From positions 2,170,001 to 2,234,000 of the forward strand of contig NZ_AP019654.1 in assembly GCF_009938205.1 (NCBI RefSeq): a stretch of DNA of 64,000 nucleotides, read 5' to 3'. The notes beneath the pieces were generated by a model, which saw nothing but the letters and a program-made list of their open reading frames with translations, did no database searches and was not told the DNA's origin. Shown piece by piece: positions 32,176 through 40,582 of this stretch. The translations under genes and the position numbers were made by a program. The DNA is from Vibrio panuliri. Its GTDB lineage: Bacteria > Pseudomonadota > Gammaproteobacteria > Enterobacterales > Vibrionaceae. The stretch's first letter is position 1, and each line of letters opens with the position of its first letter.

Positions 32176-33015
32176 TCACACCCGCTGGCTTAACAGTTTT
32201 GCAATCAGTAAGTTATTTGCATCACGTATGGTCGGCAGTTGAAAACGAGCGTGAGTGATCTCCTCTAGGGTGACTTCACCAGTGATCAATTCTTCGCTAG
32301 CCCCAGCTTCAGCAATGACCTCACCATAAGCGTTTAAAATACGCGATCCACCCCAAAAACGACTAGTACCTTCCAAGGCACAACTATTTGCCATCAGTAC
32401 AGGCACACCATACGTCATTGAGATGAAGTCTGTATTTGTTTTCCAACCGCTTGGATTTGAAAACTCATCGGAGACGATATCCGCAGCGGAGTTGATTGGT
32501 GCAAGCAGCAATGAAGGTCTATCGAGCATCGCTAAGTGTGGCAATGCAGGATTCCAGAGATCAGCACAAATCAAGGTGTGGATTGGCCACCCCTGTCGAT
32601 GCTCACACATAGTCAACTCCGTCCCTTGACCATACCATTTGCCTTCTTCGAGACCACCATAGGTTGGCAAATTGATTTTACGATGCACGTGAATCACTTT
32701 ACCACCACTGAGTAGCGCCTGTGCGTTGTAAAACTCACCCGGAGCAGCCTGTTCAATAAAGCCGACGCTGATTTGCATTTTGGGCGCGGCATCAGACAAT
32801 TGACGAAAATAAGGGGAGTCTCGGTGTAGTGCGACTCGCGCAACATGTTGTTTGAGACTATAACCAGTTAATGAAAGCTCGGGGAAAAGCAAAACATCGG
32901 CGTCTTTTTTGCGTGCTTGCAAGATGAACTCTAAATGCTTTGCGATGTTCTCTTCAACCTCGCCCAGCACCGGAGCAATTTGCCCGACTGCCACTTTCAA
33001 TCTGTTTCTTGTCAT
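32176..33015 (-). CDS. Carbon-nitrogen hydrolase (nitrilase superfamily)
   Basis: A 279-aa amidase or nitrilase-like enzyme. The Glu-Lys-Cys triad is visible: Glu in LLFPELSLTGYS, Lys in RKINLPTYG, and Cys in LICADLWNP. The start is the ATG at 33015, with AAGG upstream, giving MTRNRLKVAVGQIAP; the reading from 33054 adds an unsupported tail. It follows the quaternary-amine importer genes on the same strand with only 72 bp between, so it may act on an amide or nitrile taken up by that importer. The substrate is not known. Confidence 0.85.
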   Translation of the reverse strand: MTRNRLKVAVGQIAPVLGEVEENIAKHLEFILQARKKDADVLLFPELSLTGYSLKQHVARVALHRDSPYFRQLSDAAPKMQISVGFIEQAAPGEFYNAQALLSGGKVIHVHRKINLPTYGGLEEGKWYGQGTELTMCEHRQGWPIHTLICADLWNPALPHLAMLDRPSLLLAPINSAADIVSDEFSNPSGWKTNTDFISMTYGVPVLMANSCALEGTSRFWGGSRILNAYGEVIAEAGASEELITGEVTLEEITHARFQLPTIRDANNLLIAKLLSQRV

Positions 33016-33087
33016 CGAGTATACCTTGAATCTCAAATAATAAAGGGCCAACACAAGTGTCGACCCTTTGACAGTAAGAGCGTGTGA

Positions 33088-33972
33088 TTAGATCAGTTTG
33101 TTATCGATCAGAAATTGCTTGGCAACTGACTCAACACTTTTGCCTTCCACGTCAACTGCTGCGTTCAATGTTGCCATCACATCATCGTTAAGCAGTGCAG
33201 AAAGCGTGTTTAGCTGCTCAGCAAGGGCAGGATTGCTCTCCAACGTATCTTTACGTACCACAGGGGCAAGCGCATAGTTAGGGAAGAAGCCTTTATCATC
33301 TTGTAGCACTGCAAAATTAAATGCTTTGATGCGACCATCGGTTGCAAACACAAGTGAGATGTCTACATCACCATTTTTTAGTGCTTGATAAGTCAGACCT
33401 GAGTTCATCTTCTTGATGTTCTTGCGAGCAAACTTAAATTTGTACTCTTTCTGTAGCGGTTTTAGACCATCTGGGCGCGCTGCAAACTCGACGTTTGAAG
33501 CAAATACCGTATCTTTACCCTCGCCTTTTACGTAGTTCGCAAAGTCAGAGATAGAGACAATGTTCTTTTCAGCAGCATCAGTGGCACGCATTGCTAGTGC
33601 GTAAGTATTATTCGCTTTAGAAGGCGTTAGCCAAATCAAGCCTTTTTCACCATCAAGTTGCTTTACTTTGGCGTAAGCTTCTTCTGCTGACATGCGATCT
33701 TTGATCTTGTTGAACGTGATCAGAGATGTACCGGTGTACTCCCAGTAAAGATCGATTTGACCATTCTCCTGTGCTTTACGCAGCACTGTCGAACCCATGC
33801 CATCGCGCTTGTCGACTTTGTATCCTTTTTCGGCAAGATATTGCTCTGTCATTGAAGCAACAACCAGTTGCTCTGTGAAACCTTTACCACCAACGACCAA
33901 ATCCGTTGCTTGAGCGAAAGTAGAGGTAAGCGCAATTAAAGCGGCGCTTAAAATAGGGGTAAATTTAGACAT
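33088..33972 (-). CDS. Quaternary-amine-type ABC importer, substrate-binding protein
   Basis: A 294-aa periplasmic binding protein of the OpuC/OsmF type. It has a signal peptide (MSKFTPILSAALIALTSTFA) and then the family opening LVVGGKGFTEQ. Aromatic residues in DLYWEYTGTS fit the cage that binds choline, betaine or carnitine head groups. The ATG at 33972 is preferred over upstream TTG codons because AGGA lies before it and the signal peptide is then normal. It is the third component after two permeases and the ATPase, and precedes the hydrolase. The exact ligand is not readable. Confidence 0.87.
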   Translation of the reverse strand: MSKFTPILSAALIALTSTFAQATDLVVGGKGFTEQLVVASMTEQYLAEKGYKVDKRDGMGSTVLRKAQENGQIDLYWEYTGTSLITFNKIKDRMSAEEAYAKVKQLDGEKGLIWLTPSKANNTYALAMRATDAAEKNIVSISDFANYVKGEGKDTVFASNVEFAARPDGLKPLQKEYKFKFARKNIKKMNSGLTYQALKNGDVDISLVFATDGRIKAFNFAVLQDDKGFFPNYALAPVVRKDTLESNPALAEQLNTLSALLNDDVMATLNAAVDVEGKSVESVAKQFLIDNKLI

Positions 33973-34040
33973 TTGTTTCAATCCTATATTCAAAGTTCTA
34001 ATTATTGGTTTAAAAAGCGAATGCGGAAAATTCCGCTTAA

Positions 34041-34772
34041 CTAGTTGCGTAGTGGGTTCACGCCTTTGCGGACGACAAGGAATGTTAGCATTCCTAGAAC
34101 CATATCCATCACAACCGCAAGTGTGGCAGTTGGAATTGCACCTGCGAGCATCATGCTCAGCTCATCGAGGTCGATACCGGTGAAAATCAACTCACCTAAC
34201 CCTGTGCCGCCGATTAAGAAAGCCAATGGCACAGTGCCGATATTGATGGCGAATGCAGTACGAATACCCGCCATAATTACAAACATTGCGTTGGGTAACT
34301 CAACCCGAATCAGCTGCTGAAATGGGGTCAACCCCATTCCGGTTGCCGCTTCTTTTAGATAGTCCGGAACAGAGATTAAGCCTGTGTAGGTATTGCGGAC
34401 AATCGGTAAAATGGTCGCAATTGCGAGCGCAAAAATAGCGGGGGTATTGCCGATTCCCAGTAATGTCATTGATAACGCAAGCACTGCCAATGTTGGTACC
34501 GTAGTACCAATATTGAACACCTGCATTGCAGGTTCAGAATAGCGCTGCATCGAAGGACGGCTCAACCAAATACCGGCGGGAATACCAATGCATACGGCAA
34601 TCGAACCAGAGATTAGCGTCAGTTTGATATGCTCACCGGCAAGGTAAGCAATATCTTCGCTGTAATACATAAACTCTTCGATAAAGCCGTTCGCTTGCAG
34701 ACTCGAACCGAGCCAGAAAGCGGCGATCAATGCGACGAACAATAGGGCGTTACGAATCTTTTCTTGCTTCAT
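34041..34772 (-). CDS. Quaternary-amine-type ABC importer, permease 2
   Basis: A 243-aa inner membrane permease of the OpuC/YehY type with about six helices. The EAA loop is in LKEAATGMGLTPFQQLIRVELP, where the ATPase docks. AGGG before the ATG gives a good ribosome site. It starts 3 bp after the ATPase stop, indicating coupled translation. It pairs with the 218-aa permease as a heterodimeric channel. Confidence 0.88.
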   Translation of the reverse strand: MKQEKIRNALLFVALIAAFWLGSSLQANGFIEEFMYYSEDIAYLAGEHIKLTLISGSIAVCIGIPAGIWLSRPSMQRYSEPAMQVFNIGTTVPTLAVLALSMTLLGIGNTPAIFALAIATILPIVRNTYTGLISVPDYLKEAATGMGLTPFQQLIRVELPNAMFVIMAGIRTAFAINIGTVPLAFLIGGTGLGELIFTGIDLDELSMMLAGAIPTATLAVVMDMVLGMLTFLVVRKGVNPLRN

Positions 34773-34775
34773 AGC

Positions 34776-35897
34776 CTACCCTTTCGTTTGATATTTCGCG
34801 CCCAAATGGTGCGTGATACCACGTTGTGATACCTCGCCGCACAAGCGACCTTGCTGGTCAACAACGGGTAACCAAGATAAGTCGTAAGCAAACATTTTGG
34901 AGACCACAGAGCGCAGATCCTCGTCACGCTTAATCACCGCTTGGATACCGGCATAGTGCTCGCCACATAGACCACGGTATGACAAAGACATCTCTTTGGT
35001 GATGATGCCCACTGGCTGATGTTGCTTGTTAACCTTAACAATCATGCCATGTCCATACTCTTCCATCTTCTTCGCTGCTTCTTGCAAGGTCTCACCCGCA
35101 GTCACAACTGGGACGTGAGTTTCCATAACCTCGCCTGCAGTAGCCAATTGCAGACGTTTAAGCGTGCGGTCACTACCAACGAAGTCCGCAACAAAGTCTG
35201 TTTCTGGCTGAGCAAGCAAGCGGTCTGGACTTGAGAATTGCTCAAGTTTACCACCGCGGAAAATCGCGATTTTATCCGCCATCTTCACCGCTTCATCGAT
35301 ATCGTGTGATACGAACATGATGGTCTTTTTGAGTTCCTTGTTCATTTTCAGGAACTCTTCTTGAATAGCATCACGGTTAATTGGGTCGATAGCGCCAAAT
35401 GGCTCATCCATTAATAACACGGGCGCATCGGCGGCTAAGGCACGAATCACACCAACACGTTGTTGTTGACCACCAGATAACTCATTAGGAAAACGCTTCA
35501 TAAACGTGTTTGGGTCAAGCGCCACCATATCAAGGAGATCTTTTGCACGCTGTTTACAACGCTCTGCATCCCATCCCATTAGCTTTGGCACCAAGCAGAT
35601 GTTCTCTTCAATGGTCATGTTTGGAAACAAGCCAGTTTGCTGAATCACATAGCCAATGTTACGACGTAGCGTAACAGTATCGATGCCCGTGGTATCTTCA
35701 CCGTTAATCAATACTCGACCCGATGTCGGGGTAACCAAACGGTTGACCATTTTTAATGTAGTGGTTTTGCCACAGCCTGATGGACCAAGCAGTACACAAA
35801 TCTCACCTGTTGGCACTTCCATGCTGATGTGGTCAGCAGCCATAATCACACCCTGAGGCGTTTCGAAAATCTTGGTTAGGTTTTCTAGTTGGATCAT
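34776..35897 (-). CDS. Quaternary-amine-type ABC importer, ATPase with CBS domains
   Basis: A 373-aa ATPase of the OpuCA/ProV type. Walker A GPSGCGKTT is near residues 35-43, the signature is ELSGGQQQRVG, and Walker B is VLLMDEPFGAID. A tandem CBS pair occupies the last ~115 residues (from about VMETHVPVVTAGETL), the part that in OpuA senses ionic strength or binds nucleotides. It lies between the two permease genes. The family suggests osmoprotectant uptake; no osmoregulated promoter was identified. Confidence 0.9.
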   Translation of the reverse strand: MIQLENLTKIFETPQGVIMAADHISMEVPTGEICVLLGPSGCGKTTTLKMVNRLVTPTSGRVLINGEDTTGIDTVTLRRNIGYVIQQTGLFPNMTIEENICLVPKLMGWDAERCKQRAKDLLDMVALDPNTFMKRFPNELSGGQQQRVGVIRALAADAPVLLMDEPFGAIDPINRDAIQEEFLKMNKELKKTIMFVSHDIDEAVKMADKIAIFRGGKLEQFSSPDRLLAQPETDFVADFVGSDRTLKRLQLATAGEVMETHVPVVTAGETLQEAAKKMEEYGHGMIVKVNKQHQPVGIITKEMSLSYRGLCGEHYAGIQAVIKRDEDLRSVVSKMFAYDLSWLPVVDQQGRLCGEVSQRGITHHLGAKYQTKG

Positions 35898-35935
35898 AAA
35901 ATCAGTCTCTTCGAATCTGTTCGTCTCACAAGGAG

Positions 35936-36592
35936 TTAGCTATTAATCACAACACCATTGGGTGTTAGTTTTTTCTGCACTCTAGCTAAGCCACTATCAG
36001 CAATAATCGCCAATAAGCTCACCGCAAAAGCACCCACGATCAGTTGGCGTGGATCAGACTGGCTGATGCCCCTTGCGATAAAAGTGCCTAACCCACCCGC
36101 GCCGATATAGGTAGCAATGGCCATTACACCAATGTTCATCACCACGGCCATTCTGACCCCTGCCATAATGACGGGAATAGCCAATGGGATTTCTACCAAA
36201 CGTAAACGCTGGAGACTGGTCAGCCCCATACCTCGCGCCGCTTCGCGCAGCGATGGATCAACGTTGTTGATCGCGGTATAGGTATTTCGAATGATCGGTA
36301 ACTGCGAATAGAGCAGCACCGCAATAACAGCTGGTAGATAACCGATGCCCTGACCGATAAGAGAAAGCGCAGGAATCATGATGCCAAATAGGGCTATCGA
36401 TGGGATGGTTATCACTATCGAAGCAACGTATAAAACGATATTCGCTGCTCGTTGATTTTGGGTGATCGCGATACCAATTGGCACGCCAGTAATAATCGCT
36501 AACCCCACTGCGAGGCTAACTAACGATAGGTGTTCTACCGTTCTCGATACGATGATCTCCCAATTTTCCAGACAAAAAGTTAATACTTCCAA
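35936..36592 (-). CDS. Quaternary-amine-type ABC importer, permease 1
   Basis: A 218-aa permease, first gene of the operon. It has about five to six membrane helices and the EAA loop LREAARGMGLTSLQRLRLVEIP. The start is TTG at 36590-36592, preceded by AGAGG at a good distance, which decides it. It lies 38 bp upstream of the ATPase gene. The operon order permease-ATPase-permease-binding protein resembles the YehWXYZ (OsmF) layout in E. coli in content. Confidence 0.87.
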   Translation of the reverse strand: MEVLTFCLENWEIIVSRTVEHLSLVSLAVGLAIITGVPIGIAITQNQRAANIVLYVASIVITIPSIALFGIMIPALSLIGQGIGYLPAVIAVLLYSQLPIIRNTYTAINNVDPSLREAARGMGLTSLQRLRLVEIPLAIPVIMAGVRMAVVMNIGVMAIATYIGAGGLGTFIARGISQSDPRQLIVGAFAVSLLAIIADSGLARVQKKLTPNGVVINS

Positions 36593-37034
36593 ATTAAACC
36601 TCTGGATAAATGTTGAATAAGGGCTAATTGGCCCGAGAAAGGATGTAGATTTAGTCGTGCGCTCAGCACGCTAGTTAGACAAATTTTCTGCACTCTGTAG
36701 TGTTAGTTTCACGATGGTCGTGAACGTTTTATGTGTCTAAGAAAAGACTAAAAGGCAGAATATTATCAGTGGAGTTTATGAACGACTCCGAATTACAGCG
36801 CGGAAAATAATATCAATACATTATTTTTTGTCAAATCCATCAATAATTTTTGTCTTAAGATCACAGTTCTCTGGAAATTCTCATCGAGTGATAAAGATCA
36901 AGAATTGGACAAAAATAGTGGTCTGACTTCTAATTTTGAATAAAAAAACGGCACACCAAAAGGCATGCCGTTTCATAGCAAGAAATCGATTTTTTTTGTT
37001 TTCGTCAAGAAAACTGTACTAAACGCCGGTTTTG
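36593..37034. other. 442-bp gap between ihfB and the quaternary-amine importer
   Basis: This holds the ihfB terminator (36942-36974) and the importer's promoter region. Two hairpins lie in the latter: TTCACGA-TGG-TCGTGAA (36708-36724) and GGAGT...ACTCC (near 36773-36791). The first, about 115 bp upstream of the importer start, is a plausible operator. The region is very A/T-rich, and no ORF is supported. Confidence 0.4.
36942..36974 (-). terminator. ihfB terminator
   Basis: Arms ACGGCA (36949-36954) and TGCCGT (36966-36971); on the minus strand it ends in seven T residues, about 60 bp past the ihfB stop. Confidence 0.75.
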
Positions 37035-37316
37035 TTAACCTAGGTTTACGCGTTCACGCAACTCTTTGCCTGGTTTAAAGTGAGGGACATATTTACCCTC
37101 TAACTCAACCTTCTCACCCGTTTTGGGGTTACGTCCAACACGCGGTTCACGGTAGTGAAGCGAGAAACTGCCGAACCCACGGATCTCAATACGTTCGCCT
37201 TTCTCAAGTGTTGATGCCATATGCTCAAGAATGTCTTTTACCGCATCTTCGACTTCTTTAGCAGATAGATGAGTTTGCTCAGCGCAAAGTCTTTCAATCA
37301 GTTCAGACTTAGTCAT
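37035..37316 (-). CDS. ihfB: Integration host factor subunit beta
   Basis: IHF-beta pairs with IhfA to bend DNA sharply at specific sites. The 93-aa protein has the HU/IHF fold, with the beta-arm [22 protein letters not shown] carrying the intercalating Pro. The start is the ATG at 37316 after GAGGG, giving [11 protein letters not shown] as in the family; the longer reading from 37343 is not conserved. It lies downstream of rpsA, as in E. coli, but separated by a terminator and a 108-bp repeat element. Confidence 0.95.
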   Translation of the reverse strand: MTKSELIERLCAEQTHLSAKEVEDAVKDILEHMASTLEKGERIEIRGFGSFSLHYREPRVGRNPKTGEKVELEGKYVPHFKPGKELRERVNLG

Positions 37317-37355
37317 AGTTTCCCTCGTAGAGTAATTTATCACTTATTATAGTAA

Positions 37356-37463
37356 CTAATACCAATTCCAACAAACACTTGCTACTAATTCTAGACAATA
37401 TTTGCACAAGATGTGCAAATATGAATCGCTTTCTTAATAACCAGTTGCAGAAATTGGTATTAG
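37356..37463. repeat. 108-bp miniature inverted-repeat element
   Basis: Terminal 12-bp perfect inverted repeats CTAATACCAATT (37356-37367) and AATTGGTATTAG (37452-37463). Roughly central is an 11-bp perfect stem ATATTTGCACA/TGTGCAAATAT (37398-37408 and 37412-37422) with an AGA loop. There is no coding capacity. The organisation is that of a MITE or intergenic repeat unit. No second copy occurs in this window, so mobility is an inference. Confidence 0.6.
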
Positions 37464-37474
37464 CCCACACAAAT

Positions 37475-37501
37475 AAAAAAGGAGCCTTTCGGCTCCTTTT
37501 T
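37475..37501 (-). terminator. rpsA terminator
   Basis: AAAAAAGGAGCC, loop TTTC, GGCTCCTTTTT. It is 18 bp past the rpsA stop and is nearly symmetrical, so it could work on either strand. Confidence 0.88.
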
Positions 37502-37518
37502 GCTTAAAGGGAATTAAA

Positions 37519-39189
37519 TTATTCGCCTTTAGCTGCTTTGAAAGCGTCTGCCATAGCGTTACCGAATGCAGCGTCATCTTGTTTGTTGATAGATGCCATT
37601 GCTTCTTGCTCTTCAGCTTCGTCTTTAGCTTTGATAGATAGGTTGATTACGCGGTTCTTACGGTCAACACCAGTAAATTTCGCTTCAACGCTGTCACCAA
37701 CGCTTAGGATTAGAGATGCGTCTTCTACGCGGTCACGTGCAACTTCAGATGCACGGATGTAGCCTTCAACGCCTTCTTCTAGCTCAACAGTTGCGCCTTT
37801 AGCGTCTACTGCAGTTACAGTACCGTTAACTAGAACGCCTTTCTTCTTCTCTGCAACGTAAGCATTGAATGGGTCATTTTCCATTTGCTTAACGCCTAGA
37901 GAGATGCGCTCACGCTCTGCGTCTACTGCTAGAACAACTGCAGAGATCTCGTCGCCTTTCTTGTACTCACGTACAGCTTCTTCGCCTGGAACGTTCCAAG
38001 AGATGTCAGATAGGTGAACTAGACCGTCGATGCCGCCTTCTAGACCGATGAAGATACCGAAGTCAGTGATTGACTTGATCTTACCAGTAACTTTGTCGCC
38101 TTTAGCTTGCGCTTCAGCGAAAGACTGCCAAGGGTTAGCTTTGCACTGTTTTAGACCTAGAGAGATACGACGACGTTCTTCGTCGATCTCAAGAACCATA
38201 ACCTCAACTTCGTCGCCAACATTAACAACTTTAGATGGGTGGATGTTCTTGTTAGTCCAATCCATTTCAGAAACGTGAACTAGACCTTCAACGCCTTCTT
38301 CGATTTCAACGAAGCAGCCGTAGTCAGTTAGGTTAGTTACACGACCAGAAAGCTTGTGACCTTCTGGGTAACGCTTAGCGATTGCTACCCATGGATCTTC
38401 GCCTAGTTGCTTAAGACCTAGTGATACGCGAGTACGCTCACGGTCGAACTTAAGAACTTTAACTAGGATTTCGTCACCTACGTTAACGATTTCTGATGGG
38501 TGCTTAACGCGTTTCCATGCCATATCAGTGATATGTAGAAGACCGTCAACACCACCTAGATCAACGAATGCACCGTAGTCAGTAAGGTTCTTAACGATAC
38601 CTTTAACTTCTGCGCCTTCTTGTAGGTTTTCTAGTAGCTCATCACGCTCTACGCTGTTTTCAGATTCGATAACTGCGCGACGAGAAACAACTACGTTGTT
38701 ACGCTTCTGGTCAAGCTTGATAACTTTGAACTCAAGTTCTTTGTTTTCTAGGTGAGCTGTATCACGGATAGGACGTACGTCTACTAGTGAACCTGGTAGG
38801 AACGCACGGATACCGTTAAGTTCAACAGTGAAACCGCCTTTAACTTTACCGTTGATGATACCAACAACAGTTTCAGCTTCTTCGTAAGCTTTCTCAAGAA
38901 CGATCCAAGCTTCGTGACGCTTCGCTTTCTCACGAGAAAGTTGAGTTTCACCGAAACCGTCTTCTACTGCGTCTAGAGCAACATCAACTTCAGAACCAAC
39001 TTCAACTTCAAGTTCGCCAGCAGCGTTCTTGAACTGTTCAGCAGGGATTGCAGACTCAGACTTAAGACCAGCGTCAACAAGAACGTAACCGTTCTCGATA
39101 GCTACTACAGTACCTTTAACGATAGTACCTTGTTGGAATTCAGTCTCGTTTAGAAACTCTTCAAAGAGTTGAGCAAAAGATTCAGTCAT
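37519..39189 (-). CDS. rpsA: 30S ribosomal protein S1
   Basis: S1 brings mRNAs to the 30S subunit. At 556 aa it has six S1/OB repeats; clear repeat cores include [38 protein letters not shown] and [20 protein letters not shown]. The first two N-terminal repeats bind the ribosome and the rest bind RNA. The start lacks a strong Shine-Dalgarno (only GAAG, 11 nt before the ATG). This matches the E. coli rpsA leader, where weak pairing underlies autoregulation by S1. It lies 108 bp downstream of cmk. Confidence 0.97.
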   Translation of the reverse strand: MTESFAQLFEEFLNETEFQQGTIVKGTVVAIENGYVLVDAGLKSESAIPAEQFKNAAGELEVEVGSEVDVALDAVEDGFGETQLSREKAKRHEAWIVLEKAYEEAETVVGIINGKVKGGFTVELNGIRAFLPGSLVDVRPIRDTAHLENKELEFKVIKLDQKRNNVVVSRRAVIESENSVERDELLENLQEGAEVKGIVKNLTDYGAFVDLGGVDGLLHITDMAWKRVKHPSEIVNVGDEILVKVLKFDRERTRVSLGLKQLGEDPWVAIAKRYPEGHKLSGRVTNLTDYGCFVEIEEGVEGLVHVSEMDWTNKNIHPSKVVNVGDEVEVMVLEIDEERRRISLGLKQCKANPWQSFAEAQAKGDKVTGKIKSITDFGIFIGLEGGIDGLVHLSDISWNVPGEEAVREYKKGDEISAVVLAVDAERERISLGVKQMENDPFNAYVAEKKKGVLVNGTVTAVDAKGATVELEEGVEGYIRASEVARDRVEDASLILSVGDSVEAKFTGVDRKNRVINLSIKAKDEAEEQEAMASINKQDDAAFGNAMADAFKAAKGE

Positions 39190-39297
39190 TTATTTAATCT
39201 TCAATAAATTAAACGTCCACGGGTATCCTACCTCATGGGGTTATTAAATTCGCCAGTCATCATCCATGCGACCAACGCTCTGAGCTGACCCCGCTAA

Positions 39298-39978
39298 TTA
39301 CGCAGTCAGTTTAGATTCAATATATTGTAGTGCTTTTTCGACTACTTCGTCGATACTCATCGACGTCGAGTCAAGCAACAGCGCGTCCTCTGCAGGGCGT
39401 AATGGTGCCACTGGGCGATTACGATCTCGGTCGTCTCGCTCTTGGATCTCGCTTAAAAGGTCAGCAAATTTAACATCTAACCCTTTATCTTGCAACTGTT
39501 TAAGACGTCGCTCGGCACGTTCTTCTGCACTCGCATCCAAGAAGATTTTTACTTCTGCTTGCGGGAATACAACCGTACCCATATCACGACCATCAGCAAC
39601 TAAGCCTACGCCTTCAGCGAAAGCACGTTGGCGGCGCAATAGCGCTTCGCGCACGCGTGGCAAAGCGGCAACTTTAGACGCAGCCATGCCCGTTTCTTCT
39701 TTGCGCAGTTCGCCTGAAACATCTTCACCTTCAAGGATAACTTTCACCAAGTCACCTTCGGCAATAAACTGCACATCAAGATGGGTAGCTAATGCAACTA
39801 AGGCATCTTCAGACTCAAGGTCGACGGTATGATGAATTGCTGCCAATGCCAGTACTCGGTAGATCGCACCAGAGTCAAGCAAGTGAAAGCCAAGTTTATT
39901 CGCCAACTGCATGCAAAGCGTGCCTTTGCCCGCACCACTTGGTCCATCAACAGTTATAACCGGTGTATGAGAGGACAT
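39298..39978 (-). CDS. cmk: Cytidylate kinase
   Basis: Phosphorylates CMP and dCMP to the diphosphates. The 226-aa protein has the P-loop GPSGAGKGT at residues 12-20. The nucleotide-specificity segment includes [11 protein letters not shown] and the lid includes [13 protein letters not shown]. The start is the ATG at 39978 after GGAG, giving [12 protein letters not shown]; the reading from 39990 is unsupported. Its place before rpsA is conserved across gammaproteobacteria. Confidence 0.95.
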   Translation of the reverse strand: MSSHTPVITVDGPSGAGKGTLCMQLANKLGFHLLDSGAIYRVLALAAIHHTVDLESEDALVALATHLDVQFIAEGDLVKVILEGEDVSGELRKEETGMAASKVAALPRVREALLRRQRAFAEGVGLVADGRDMGTVVFPQAEVKIFLDASAEERAERRLKQLQDKGLDVKFADLLSEIQERDDRDRNRPVAPLRPAEDALLLDSTSMSIDEVVEKALQYIESKLTA

Positions 39979-40146
39979 GAAATACTCCAAGTTGCTCCTC
40001 GTCAGAGCAAACGGCCCTGACTTTTTCGGCGGGAAATTATAGAGCTAAATGGAGTCAGGTTCTAGGGAAGTTTTTGATTAAATCACGATTCGGAAGTTGA
40101 GAATCGCGAACCTAAGAAGCGTGAGCACTTCTTAGGCTCACGCTGA

Positions 40147-40446
40147 TTAAAGCTTTATCCGCGCAACATTTTTCGCTACGGTCGCTTCACCAATACCACT
40201 GACCTTCGCCAAATCATCAATTTTCTCAAATGCCCCATGTTGCTGGCGATACTCAACAATGGCCTGCGCTTTTTTAAGCCCAATCCCTTGGAGTAAGTCT
40301 GCTATTTCTTGGGCGGATGCTTGATTAACATTGACGACAACCTCGATTCCCTCATATTTCGGGTTCTCTTTTGGCTGCTCATCAGCGAGTGCAAATGTCG
40401 AGGTCAAAGCGAGTAGAAACGTGACAAACAAAGTTGTGATTCTCAT
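40147..40446 (-). CDS. comEA: ComEA-family periplasmic DNA-binding protein
   Basis: ComEA pulls transforming DNA into the periplasm in competent Vibrio. The 99-aa precursor has a signal peptide (MRITTLFVTFLLALTSTFALA) and one helix-hairpin-helix domain (LLQGIGLKKAQAIVEYR and VSGIGEATVAKN). The ATG at 40446 is preferred because AAAGGAA lies before it and the signal peptide is then standard. It sits next to ppiD, as the V. cholerae comEA does. I looked for a TfoX/CRP-S site and saw only a TGCGA half-site near 40471-40476. Confidence 0.88.
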   Translation of the reverse strand: MRITTLFVTFLLALTSTFALADEQPKENPKYEGIEVVVNVNQASAQEIADLLQGIGLKKAQAIVEYRQQHGAFEKIDDLAKVSGIGEATVAKNVARIKL

Positions 40447-40527
40447 TGCGATTCCTTTTGTTGGGAGAGTTCGCAACCACGATAAACCTTGTTGATACCG
40501 CTTGTTAATTTCAACTGTGAGAAACGA

Positions 40528-40553
40528 AACGGGCTACCGAAGTAGCCCGTTTT
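40528..40553 (-). terminator. ppiD terminator
   Basis: Arms ACGGGCTAC and GTAGCCCGT close a four-base TTCG loop (minus strand). The flanking T-run is short. Confidence 0.75.
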
Positions 40554-40582
40554 GATAAGAATGTAACTTACAACGATACGTC

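Noticed and set aside
32025..32258. 77-codon plus-strand ORF between lapA and the nitrilase gene
   Set aside because: It overlaps the 3' end of the nitrilase gene and has no ribosome site or recognisable motif.
40447..40582. CRP-S (TfoX-dependent) site for comEA
   Set aside because: Only one TGCGA half-site with a poor partner was found; competence control is known for the family but not shown here.
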